Source of the DNA: Hypsibius dujardini
Taxonomy: Eukaryota; Tardigrada; Eutardigrada; Parachela; Hypsibiidae
Assembly: GCA_001579985.1 (NCBI GenBank)
Contig: LRSR01012289.1
Location: forward strand, 1-20,564
Reading direction: 5' to 3'
Length of the DNA stretch: 20,564 nt
The position numbers were made by a program, and so were the translations under genes. Each line of letters begins with the position of its first letter. Position 1 is the stretch's first letter. Below are positions 10,393-19,853 of the stretch, piece after piece. A model generated the notes under the pieces. It did no database searches and was not told where the DNA came from. It saw nothing but the letters and a program-made list of their open reading frames with translations.

Positions 10393-10393
10393 A
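10388..10393 (+). promoter_or_regulatory. AATAAA overlapping the GPCR 2 stop codon
   Basis: The last sense codon and the stop (CAA TAA A) spell AATAAA. If it is the poly(A) signal, cleavage would fall ~10-30 nt later and the 3' UTR would be only a few tens of bases. Confidence 0.35.
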
Positions 10394-10664
10394 GGCATTC
10401 GGAAATGTTACGGAGCAAATAGTTTTTTTTTCATAATTGTTTCTGTCTGTCTGTCTGATTATGTTTTAGTTCCCTTTATGATGCTACTACTCATTCACAG
10501 GATGTGCAGTTCAATCCTGCACACATTTCTGAATGGTCTCTAATCCTTTTTTATTCTTGAAACAGACAAGTCAATTTAATGTACGAATATCAAATAGTTA
10601 GGCACAGTCAATCAGTTTAAATAGATAACAAAAATAAGCATGAACTTGTCCTGGTCAAATCGGT

Positions 10665-12377
10665 TTAATTAATGAGACTAGAAGGTCGGGAGGAAAAAAA
10701 GGCAGCTATTAGAGTGAAAACTGACGACAGGGAGTAAGTTGCCTTTGTGGCTCCATTTGGGTCTGTGACTGCAACGATTCTTGTCATAAGGGTGGCTCCA
10801 TTTAGAGGTAGTGTTATCGTAAAGTTACCGTTATCAAAGCTTTCACCGTTGCAGAAATCGGTATCGCATCCGCAGTAACGGGTAACATCCTAACCGGATT
10901 GCTCGAGGTACAAGATAAAGCCTGGGTCAAGTCCCGTTAGAGTGGCTGGACAACCACGAACCGTCGATAAAAAGCATTCCCGAGTTCGTCGAGCTGTATA
11001 TTAATTATTCTAGTTTGATTAATCTTCATATTCAAAAAACAGTTAATAAAAAATAAATGATAACCGAACCAGTTTGATTGGACCATTTAATTAAATTACA
11101 AGTAAGTAACTTTTATGAGTTTGAAAAATTCGGAAGATACAATTATCATTTCTATGTGTTTTATATTTAGTATAGAGTTAAATGTTTTTGAATTTAATCT
11201 ACTTGTTAGTATGAAAAATCGTATGTCGACCAGTGGTCCGTACTATAATACTCACGGGGAGAAGTGCTACTGGACCACTGAAAAGTCATGTCAAGACAAG
11301 TGCCAAGCGAACAATAAACTACACCGGAAATGTTATTTGGTCGGAAATCATTGATGTCGGTGATATTTCCCATCGGGGAGATGAGGGTTTCGCCGAACTC
11401 GGTGTAGGAAAGATGGCAAGCAATTGCCGAGCTATTCAAAAAAGTATCGAACATGTAGAACTTTGTTCCGTTTTCGGTCAATAAGAGCAAAAACACCTGG
11501 ACGTACCACTTGTGTTCACAGAAGACCAATCTGCTTCGGCAGCATTACATAAAGGGGTGCGGCAGAAGCACGCATCCTGCTAAACTGTTTGGTTATCAAT
11601 TACCAACTTAATTGAGGAACAACCCTCGACCTCGGGTGTGTAGAAAGGTATAATGTAGACATTTCCGCAGGATCGTTTGTTCTCTAATAGGCTACGATGT
11701 TGGGAAAAACTTAATGACAGAAATACGATTCACTACTTAGCTTGTCTTCACTGAGTCTTTGCGTTATTATCTAATAGGCTACTCGTTATTCAGCATTTTA
11801 AATAATATTATAAATTAATCTAGACAACATTACAACTCACTTTAGGAAATTTTGGGGATTTTTTTATGTAACGTTAACACTCGATTCGAAGTTGCATATA
11901 GCAATTTGTATGTCTGTAACATGACATTTTTAATATACTTTGTAATCGCTTCAATCATTGGGTCAATCATTGTTGCGCGTTCTGCAAAAGCAAAACAGAA
12001 ATTTGCAGCCCATTCTAGTTGCAAATCCGTTTATAAAGAATTCAGAAAGCCTTTTGCGTCGGAACAATACGAAATGGATTTCCATTGAGCGGGTTCACAT
12101 TTTATAGAGTTTATACCGTTTCCGTTCAGCGTCCTCTGCCTGATAGACATGCATGAGCCGGAACATGTAACCTGAAAAGTCTCTGCCGGTACTGTGTCGT
12201 TGCACGTAAGGTCCTCCACCCCTGTCTCCGGTCCTTGACTCTGGCAGCTGTAACATTTTATGTCCTGCCCTGCGACAAGCTCACAAACACACCGATGAAA
12301 AAGAGGAAGCCGACTATGGTATGGAAGGGAATGGTGTTAGGGCAGCCAATCACTTCGGTTGGGTAGCAGGTTTGCAT
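10665..12377 (-). pseudogene. Two-domain Ly6/uPAR gene, apparently broken
   Basis: Exon-like blocks: 12377-12117 (donor GTATAA), 11683-11256 (acceptor ctattag, donor GTGAGT) and 10993-10665 (acceptor atatacag). Block 1 starts MQTCYPTEVIGCPN, has a signal-like helix GFLFFIGVFVSLSQG, then, in another frame, the hallmark IKCYSC. Domain 1 crosses into block 2 and keeps all ten Ly6 cysteines (CYSC, LTC, VTC, GSC, RSC, EGC, CFC, LCN). Domain 2 starts at AIACHLSYTEF, includes VVYCSLGTC, crosses in phase 1 into block 3 (TRECFL, RGCP, YCGCDTDFCNG) and ends in a hydrophobic GPI-like tail (YSLSSVFTLIAAFF). Breaks: the frame change before IKCYSC, an in-frame TAG in each domain (11580-11582, 10890-10892), and a frame change between the domains. 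The family includes GPI-anchored surface proteins. Both intron positions split the domain at the same place, supporting a tandem domain duplication. Confidence 0.65.
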
Positions 12378-13010
12378 GCGCGTATTGACACCTGTTTCAC
12401 AACAACAAATCAGTTCACAATTACAGTACTTTTGTTATATCAATCACAATTATAAGATTGATTTTAATATTACCTCGGTTATATTGATGAAATATGAACA
12501 AATAAAATGCTAAAATTTTAAATTTCATTTCAAGTACTGGTACAAGTCTCTAGTCTCTAGTATCTAGTACCTTAACTGATCATACATCAGCTTCATACCG
12601 ATAGGTAGGACGAATAAAATGACTATTAATTAGTTTATTTATTTGAGTACCAGTTGACACGAGAAAATTAGATATTTTCATGGGCTAAAGGATTACATTT
12701 TTTGGAAATCTGCCAGAAGTCGACAATTTTTTCACAAAAGTATTCAAAAGGGGCCATCTGTCACCATTTTGTACTTTCAAAAAATAGATTTTTTTGTCGA
12801 ACCAAATGCAACCGATTGATTTCTGCTGAATGCCTCTCATATCTTTTTTGAATGGACGGGGTGAGGGGGTTACATTTTCATTAGAGTTTACCATTGACAA
12901 CCCCTTTTCAACTTGTATTAATTTAACATTGAGTAAATTATTATAGTCAATAGTCACTTGTCACTTTACTCGTCCTTTACCAAAACTACTAGTATTTTTA
13001 AACTCTCTCC
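12378..13010. other. Intergenic DNA, one unrecognised open frame
   Basis: AT-rich DNA upstream of the Ly6 gene. A 90-codon open frame on the minus strand (12957-12685; contains IQQKSIGCIWFDKKIYFLK) shows no family I recognise, no splice-site support and no signal peptide. It may be transposon-derived or chance. Confidence 0.4.
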
Positions 13011-13014
13011 TTAA

Positions 13015-13715
13015 AGGCAACCCGGCGCTTTGAAATCACCCCAAAATCTCGCCGGGTCGCCAGCCGCGGTGGCCATGAATGATTATTATCGTGTCCCGGT
13101 CTAATTTTTTATAACTCCTTTTTGAGTTGGCATACTTTTATCTTTTTCAGTTTTTCAAAAAAAATCTTTGACTTCATCGAACGTAGTCGTCCTTTTCTGG
13201 CACTCTTTTGATAACTTTGAATGGCGAATATCTTCTGATTAAACTCGTTTTGCACTTTTCTGATAGGTATTTAAAATTGCAACCTTCAATATTCAAAGTT
13301 TTCATCTGACTGATCCAGTTAGAGAGAAAAGTTTGAGAAACTCAGCGACCCAAGTTCATCCCATCCCAAAATAAGTTTTTTTTTACGGTTCTTCCTCTTT
13401 TTCTCTGTAATGCATCTTCCTAACTCAAAACACTGCATTTTAAAGGTTGCAATTTTAAATGCCTATCGGAAAAGTGCAAAACGAGGTTAATCAGAAGATA
13501 TTCGCCATTTAAAGTTATCAAAGAGTGTCCGAGAGGCACGGCTACGTCCGATGACGTCATAGGATTTTTTTTGAAAAATTGAAAAGGACAAAAAGTTTGT
13601 CAACTGAACAATGAGTCATAAAAAAATAGATTGGAACACGAAAACAATAATCCATGGTCACTGCGGCTGGCGACCCGGTGAGATTTAAGGACGATTTCAA
13701 AGCGCCGGGTTGCCC
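13015..13715. mobile_element. 701-bp foldback MITE with TTAA target duplication
   Basis: Two ~272-bp arms (13015-13286 and 13443-13715) are reverse complements with scattered differences, around a 156-bp loop. Ends read AGGCAACCCGGCGCTTTGAA and GGGCAACCCGGCGCTTTGAA, flanked by TTAA at 13011-13014 and 13716-13719. TTAA duplication is the mark of piggyBac-type transposases, so it was probably moved in trans. It has no coding capacity. The divergence between the arms suggests it is not recent. Confidence 0.85.
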
Positions 13716-13719
13716 TTAA

Positions 13720-14549
13720 CAAAACTATTGAAATCGACAAGATTTCTCCATTTCCAGCCTTTTTAAACTTACTCTGGAAAAACTTCTAAAAGTCCCAATA
13801 AAATTGGTGTCCTAAATGGTACACTGTTTGGTAATCTTTTTACCTCAGGGAGTAAAAATGGTTACAATACAAACTGCTTTCTTACGCAATGTGGAACGGC
13901 ATTTAAGATAGAAAATGTAACAGTTATCGATTGTAACTATATTTCAGATAGTCTTTTTCAAGAGGACGTCACCAAAACAGCATCGAGTTAATCAGGTGCT
14001 CTTTGACGTCCTCCTTCGGCCATTCTGACGGACATTTGTGCATTTGTCTTATCTGCGATCTATTGTGCTGAAGGCAAAAAAGTCGTTCAAATCTTCGTCC
14101 GCACGTGGACGGACAGCGCTGCATTAATTCCGTTGAAGGTCGCAGATGCGGATACTGCAGAAACATGGCTGGTCTAATGGGCTCGAGTAAATCATCTTTC
14201 GCCTTGTAGATCCGCCATACGACCGTTCATTAGTGTACCCTAAATACAGAGACATTTTACCGTTGTCCGGACAGATGGGCAGTAGCATCGTATTCTCCTT
14301 CTAGCGCTTTTATGTACCACCATTGTTTTTATGAGATTTTCAGTAAGCGAACTACAGTATGAGACAAAGTGTGTTTTTTGGCTCACCCTGTTTTTTGGCT
14401 TGGTCGATAAATCGGCTTACTCATGGGTTTCTCCTTGATGGCAGGTGCTTGATTGTTTGATTTGCTATACTACATTCTAGTATACTATAGCACTTCTGGA
14501 AATCAATCAAGCTGCTGCCATCAAAGAGAAATCTATGAGTGAGCCGTAT
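13720..14549. other. Intergenic DNA between two transposons
   Basis: Mostly unassigned. The only item of note is the Cys-rich frame at 13969-14226 on the minus strand, listed separately. Confidence 0.5.
13969..14226 (-). other. Unassigned Cys-rich open frame, possible TSP1-like fragment
   Basis: About 85 open codons ending TGA at 13969. The stretch MQRCPSTCGRRFERLFCLQ, then a spaced HKCP, loosely recalls a thrombospondin type 1 repeat (C..TCG.G...R...C.......C) as in ADAMTS tails. No convincing splice sites or neighbouring exons were found. It could be a lone exon, a gene fragment or chance. Confidence 0.25.
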
Positions 14550-14551
14550 TA

Positions 14552-15113
14552 GAGAGGTTGAAGCAATGCGCGTAAGAGTAAGCGTAAAGAAATCGACCAA
14601 TTGAAATCGTGCGCGGGCGTGGCCAAACTTACCTCTTACGCCGCATGCGTTACCCCCGTCGTAAGGAGCAGTGGGCCTTACGCGGCGACGTAAGCACGGC
14701 GTAAGAACAAATTCAGTATACTTAACCCTGGTCAATTTACTGGAATTTGACTCAAATTCTCAGCAACAGTAGCAACTAGCCACCTGGGTTGTAAAAAACA
14801 ATGAATTCAACTGAAATAGAAAATTTTGAGGCCGATTTTTGTCGCGCATACCACCGTTCGAATAACTAAATTCTTCGTCCGTTAAAAGACCATTCGCGTA
14901 CGTCAATAGAAGTAGGGATGGCATCAAATGACGAAAAGCTATAGCTTGATTTGATTTGATTTTAGAAATCATTTGATCATTTGATTTCTTATCACTCCTT
15001 TTCGATTTGAATTTTACATTTTACATTTTACATTTTATGCCATCCCTAAGCAAGCGTACACTTTTTATACGCTACTCTTACGCTACTCTTACGCCGAAAT
15101 GCTTCAACCTCTC
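14552..15113. mobile_element. 562-bp MITE with TA target duplication
   Basis: Inverted ends GAGAGGTTGAAGC / GCTTCAACCTCTC are flanked by TA at 14550-14551 and 15114-15115. The subterminal regions carry many GCGTAAG / CTTACGC words on both sides. There is no coding capacity. The TA duplication points to the Tc1/mariner superfamily; the dense subterminal repeats would also suit other MITE groups. It carries a nested element at 14915-15046. Confidence 0.75.
14915..15046. mobile_element. 132-bp MITE nested in the 562-bp MITE
   Basis: Ten-bp inverted ends GGGATGGCAT / ATGCCATCCC are flanked by TA at 14913-14914 and 15047-15048. The interior is AT-rich with TTGATTTGATT and ACATTTT tandem words. 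A matching single end (GCCATCCCTA) occurs at about 19518-19527. Confidence 0.65.
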
Positions 15114-15318
15114 TATTGTCGACCAAGTGGATCTCTCTCTCTTTCTCAGACTGACAGACTGAACTGTTGGCCGATTGAAGGCCAGTCACCGAGTGGCGAT
15201 CGTAGCAGTACAGCTTGATAGTTTAAGCGCCTAAAACAAGCCCATCGAATACTGTAGTCACATTTCGAAGCAGAAAACCATTTCTGCTACAGATCCTTCA
15301 ATTATCGTTGTCTCCAAA

Positions 15319-17196
15319 ATGATCGGATATCACTTCCGTTTTACTGACTTACTCATTTCCCTACTCTTATTCTTCAACCCATCCAAGGCTGGATATAATG
15401 ACAACGGCGATCTGGTCCTCAACACTCCGGAAAAGCAAAAAGCCTTCGATGCCCTAAAATCCTTCCAAACCGGTGTGGTTAATCCCGCCGCCTACTCGGC
15501 CAAATTTATCCAGCACGATTTGGCCATCGCCGACGGTGTAGCTGGGCTGCAAGCCTACGTCACGGCGCTTAACGGAACAGCCACCGTTAACACTATCCGT
15601 ATCTTTCAGGTATGATTGTTGTGCAAGTATAACTCTTAAAGGATATTCTAAATAATTGACTGAGAGAGTAAAGTTCTTTTTTTACTGCGCTGCGTAAAGA
15701 GTTTACTGGGAATCCTCAAAAGGAGGAATTTATTTTAGCAAGGGCTAGCAAGGGCTTACTTTACATATCCAAAATGTGGAGTTTTTAATTAATACTATTC
15801 CTTTAAAATAAATATAATGCTCCATTATCATACTTAAATTTTGAAAAGGACAGTTTTATTTAAAAATTGAACAATTTAAGGATGTACTGTTTAAAATGCC
15901 GATAGTATAAATGTTTCAAATACAATACTTTTTATTAAATAAAATGCGCAATTATTTTATGTAAATTCTCCAAAATGTAGTTTTTGTTTAAAGTTTAATT
16001 ACGTAAAGCTTTATTTTTATTCCAAAATTATGCGGGTTTTCTAAATATAAAACTAGTTTGTTACTTACATTACTCATCTTGCAGGTATTGTTAATTAACT
16101 GCAGTCAAAAGATATTCTATTGTTGTAAATAACGAAATTATTAGTTTTTCACATACACGAGTTTTTGCTAAATACACTGCATCATTGTTGAATTTATAAT
16201 TCTCGGAATAATAGTTATTTTGGCAGCCTAATAATTTAAAGCATCATTAAAACTGTCGAAATTATGCGCGTTGTGCAGATCCAAAACTTATTTCTCGCTT
16301 ACATTCCGCATCTTTCATGTGTTGTTATTTAAATGCAATCAAATGATATGCCGTTATTATAAGTACCAAAATTACGCATGCGTTTTGCACATACAATCAT
16401 TTTTGTTAAATTAACTGCATTATTATCCTATTTAAAATTCTCAAAAATGTATTTTTATTCATAGTCAAACTATTTAAAGCTTATTTAAAATTCCAAACTA
16501 GGCGAATTTTCTACAACATACCTATTTTTTTAGTTCCACGTCTGTTTTCAAGAACTGAAATTGGTTTTCCATCTTATCCGCATTGCAACAATCGGTATTT
16601 GAAAATAACGACAATACTTTCAGGACGGAAACATCGTCTTTTCCAACTCGGACTACACCTTCTCGGGCGTTCCGTATTCCGGTTTTGACACATATCGCTT
16701 CGAGGACGGCCTGATCGCCGAGCACTGGCAAAACTACCAGATCAACCCTGGGAAGCCCAACCTCGGCGGCCACACCATGACGGGCGGTCCGACGCAAGCG
16801 ACGGACCTGGACAAGACCGAGGCCAATCGCGCGCTTGCCCACAGCTTCCTGGACATTGTCTTAGTGGGGAATAATATCACTGCCATCCCGCTCTTTTACG
16901 GGCCCAACAACGCGCCCATCCAACACTACGTGGGCTGGGCGGATGGTGTGGCCGGAATTCGAGACGGTCTCCAGGCTCTCGCGGCGGAAGGCTGCGCGGT
17001 CAACCTGACGACGCATCGACAGGTCTTTGTGGAGGGTACTTTTGTCTTGATTACCAGCCAAGGGTTCTTTGGGCCGCAGTCGAAGGCGGTGTATGACCTT
17101 TTTCGCGCGGATAATGGAAAGTGGGTGGAGCATTGGGAGAACGAGCAGAATATCCCACCGCCAAACGAGTGGAAAAATCAGAATGGGAAATATTAA
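15319..17196 (+). CDS. Secreted protein with two SnoaL-like (NTF2-fold) domains
   Basis: A 287-aa protein from exons 15319-15609 and 16624-17196 (donor GTATGA, acceptor actttcag, phase 0). Residues 1-24 form a signal peptide (LLISLLLFFNPSKA, 11-24). Two homologous SnoaL-like domains follow. Domain 1 (about 35-140) has IQHDLAIADGVAG (64-76) and DTYRFEDGLIAEHWQNYQ (119-136). Domain 2 (about 160-275) has IQHYVGWADGVAG (196-208) and DLFRADNGKWVEHWENEQ (255-272). The IQH...ADG..G and F..G...EHW...Q pattern matches SnoaL-like proteins of the predicted aldol-condensation type (COG4922), common in bacteria and fungi. The intron splits domain 1 only, between IFQ and DGN. Exons look clearly more GC-rich than the AT-rich intron. 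The activity is unknown. Two domains in one chain could form an internal dimer, since such folds usually pair. Confidence 0.85.
15830..16520 (+). repeat. ~236-bp tandem repeat, about three copies, in SnoaL gene intron
   Basis: The 1,014-bp intron (15610-16623) contains diverged copies of one unit. The marker TTCTC.(A/G)AAAT.GTA...ATTT recurs at about 15967, 16201 and 16439, and TTACATT.C.CATCTT with its flank at about 16063 and 16299. A weaker copy may begin near 15830. Confidence 0.75.
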
Positions 17197-17345
17197 GAAG
17201 TCTTTTTTTCATCTGGACCTCTTTTGTAATTCTTTTTATTTGCTTTATTTTTTTTTACTTTTTAAGGTTTTTGGCAGTTGCTTTGTTGGTTCGCTTGTTT
17301 ACTGTATGCGTAATTTTATGTGTGATATTTCATAGGGGCAGTTAA

Positions 17346-17967
17346 CCCATTAACGCCCGGTACCAGTTCAGACTCGATTGGAGTGCTAAAAAGTATGTTT
17401 TTCTTGCATGGTTCAGTTCTCTTTTTTGGGCGACTTTGGTAAATTGACTAAATTCGTATTTTTAGCTGAACACTGTCCACCGTCGGGTGACACAAATCAG
17501 CCGATGAAAATTGTTTCTTGCACTTGTTCGCGCCATATTTGGTTAAAACATCAATCAATTGATCAGTACATTTCAATTTCATTATTTTTTCTACAAAAAA
17601 TCACACACATTCTTGACCACTGACCACGTGCCGGTCAGCATCGTGGCTCAGAGGTCAAGATAATTATTTTTGGAGATGACCAAAAGATGATCAACTTAAA
17701 AAGTGCAAAAAATACTTATTTTTAGAAATTTTGGCCAGCTCACAGCCTTCCGAGACCGATTTCACTAAAAAAAAGCAAAAAATGGTTAAGTTTGACAAGT
17801 TCTGCCGGATGTTGTGAATCAACAAATGACACAACCATGATCTCTAAATTTCAGCCAACACACCAACATTCAAAATCAGTTGAGTTTGGGGAAATCACTC
17901 AAACCTTTTCTGCTTAAAAATTCTGAGGTCGCCGGGTCGTCATTTGACGACATTGGGCGTTGACGGG
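17346..17967. mobile_element. 622-bp piggyBac-type MITE
   Basis: Ends are CCCATTAACGCCC (left) and, as reverse complement, CCCGTCAACGCCC (right), flanked by perfect TTAA at 17342-17345 and 17968-17971. Ends beginning CCC next to TTAA are typical of piggyBac elements. A small palindrome CGTCATTTGACG sits just inside the right end. There is no transposase; the element lies 150 bp past the SnoaL gene stop. Confidence 0.8.
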
Positions 17968-17971
17968 TTAA

Positions 17972-18920
17972 TATTTTTTCTATTGACTGATGTCCGCGCC
18001 ACGGTCATCCTTAATTCATCACAGATTCACAACCTTTCTCGTTGTCGAGCAACGTCTCCAGATAGAGAGCAGATCGTGTGTAACTAAACCTCCATAATGA
18101 TGGCTATTTTTGTTTCCTGCGTTTATTTAATAACATTTGTGTCACAGTGTACGGTATATGCGCACACTAGTGCCAGGTAACAAAAAGCCAGCAACAAAAA
18201 AGCCGAACTAAGTAACCCTTGGCTTTTAAACGAAAAATATTTCATTCAGCCCACGTTGCATGAGGATGAGTGCCCAGCACACATGACGCATTTCATTTCT
18301 GGATTTCAATTTTGCCTAGGTGTGGCGACTGGCTTTCCGGCGGCATCGTCACTGTACGACACCGATGCCGCCTGTCGAATATTCGCCCCGATCAACGCAC
18401 TTTATCATCGGAAAGTTCCACTCGTCTCTCATTAGTCTGTTTGCGGTCTGCGAGCGCCCTTTTCCGAGATTTGCTGTCATGTTGTTTGTCTCCTGCCTTC
18501 TGCACTCACATTTTTCGCGCTTCTGCATTCGAATTTCATCAGTAGTGGACATCTCCGCCTTTCTCCCCGATGCGAAAGTGAATTTTTGCAACTAAGCTGG
18601 ATGACTTAGTTTACCCTAAAACTAAGGCAATCGTTGTCATTTTTGCTAAGTTCCGACTGTCGATCAGTAGAAACTAAGCAAAAAAGCCAACCCTAGCCCT
18701 AACTGTTCTGGTTTGCCTTACGCACGGGTAGGCTCGTTTTCAACAATCCTAAACTAGCCTATGTGCGACTGACCTGCCTATCCCGTGCCTTAGTTCGGCT
18801 TGTTATGAGTTAGCCTAGTCAGGAAATGCTTAAACTGAGGTGCTCATCCCTCAGTCGAAAGCTCATCGTCAACTAAGGAACATTTAGGCAAACGCACGTG
18901 CTCCAAGCCAAGCAAGAAAT
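17972..18920. other. Intergenic DNA, no gene recognised
   Basis: Open frames at 18270-18595 show no recognisable sequence. From 18600 to 18900 the words ACTAAG/CTTAG and CCTAAA recur. An imperfect inverted repeat (GCACGGGTAGG at about 18723 against CCTATCCCGTGC at about 18777) could fold. Confidence 0.45.
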
Positions 18921-18988
18921 GACAAGCGCAGCAAAAGAGGGGAGCTCCTGATGATCATTAAGAGCTCCCCTCTTTTGCTGCGCTTGTC
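18921..18988. repeat. Perfect 27-bp inverted repeat (hairpin)
   Basis: Arms 18921-18947 and 18962-18988 are exact reverse complements around a 14-nt spacer that itself contains the palindrome ATGATCAT. The arms begin GACAAGCGCAGC and end GGGGAGCTC. Confidence 0.95.
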
Positions 18989-19008
18989 GTCTGGTTCCCT
19001 CTTTTCGG

Positions 19009-19031
19009 CCCTCCCGCGCTGTGCGGGAGGG
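19009..19031. repeat. Perfect 9-bp GC-rich hairpin
   Basis: CCCTCCCGC, loop GCTGT, GCGGGAGGG. It begins 20 bases after the larger hairpin. Confidence 0.9.
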
Positions 19032-19797
19032 TCGCCGCTTTGGTTTCTCATTTCACAGTAATACCTCCTCTCTTGCCTACTTAACTGATATATGCAACTG
19101 TGGACCATATGGCGTCCTGAATCAAGCCTGACGTTCCTTTCTATAAGTCACGGAAGCCACATTTGTCTCAAATTTTTCCCCATTGCCGCCAGTGAAAGAA
19201 GACCAGGGCCACATATCAGAGAGAGAGTTCGGCCGTCGAATACCCAGTCATCAAATAGAATCATTTTGCCACGGCACCCACGCGACACCTAGAAGAAGAA
19301 ACACAGCTTTCATAGCCAACCCATATGGAATTCTCTTGCACTGGTCTACAAATGAATCTACGAGAGAAAAAGCGAAAACGGGAAACTACGAAAATTCGAT
19401 TTAACGAAAAGTGTAAACAAGGAAAAACTTACAACTCCAGAAAAATTAAAACCAAAAGATTAGTCACTAAATTTTTAGTTTAGTTTTAGGTTAGATTTTT
19501 TAGTTTTGTTTTGTTTTGCCATCCCTACTGATGCACAAATGGTATAGAGGGCATTAGTTTGTTTTTCAGGAAGTGCCGCGAAATGTACGTAAATTGGAAC
19601 CACAACATCAAAACGTGTAAAAGTGCAAAATTACTCAACGATAAAAATATCCTTCGGCTAATATTGGTTCGTGTTCCGTTCAATCTAATCCACGTGCAAC
19701 TCGTTCGCAGCTTGGTATTAAATTTACTTGATGATTCGACACGCAGAAATTACGAGTGAAATTCAGTGGAATTATATTCATGCCTTCATCGCGTTTC
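19032..19797. other. Intergenic DNA upstream of the SUEL-type lectin
   Basis: No gene recognised. It includes a TTTTAGTTTTGTTTTG low-complexity tract ending in GCCATCCCTA (19518-19527), which resembles one end of the 132-bp MITE at 14915. Confidence 0.45.
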
Positions 19798-19805
19798 TAT
19801 AAATA
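19798..19805 (+). promoter_or_regulatory. TATA box of the SUEL-type lectin gene
   Basis: TATAAATA, 56 bp before the ATG at 19854. A start site about 30 bp downstream would leave a 5' UTR of ~25 nt. Confidence 0.5.
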
Positions 19806-19853
19806 TTTTGGATTCTTTTGCATACATGGAAGGATAGATTGTGATTTTGGAAT

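Noticed and set aside
11583-11606. A 24-nt GT-AG segment whose removal would skip the TAG in Ly6 domain 1
   Set aside because: It is far shorter than known animal introns, and the second TAG has no equivalent explanation that keeps frame.
14421-14735. 104-codon minus-strand frame
   Set aside because: It overlaps the ends and subterminal repeats of the 562-bp MITE and has no protein-like features.
18270-18595. Overlapping ~90-codon plus-strand frames
   Set aside because: No recognisable domain, signal peptide or splice context; two frames are open at once, which suggests chance.
19009-19060. Helitron 3' end (GC-rich hairpin near the terminus)
   Set aside because: There is no CTAG-type end at the expected distance and no Helitron 5' end was seen.
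19559-19759. 66-codon frame upstream of the SUEL-type lectin
   Set aside because: It lies before the TATA box, has no family resemblance and is short enough to be chance.
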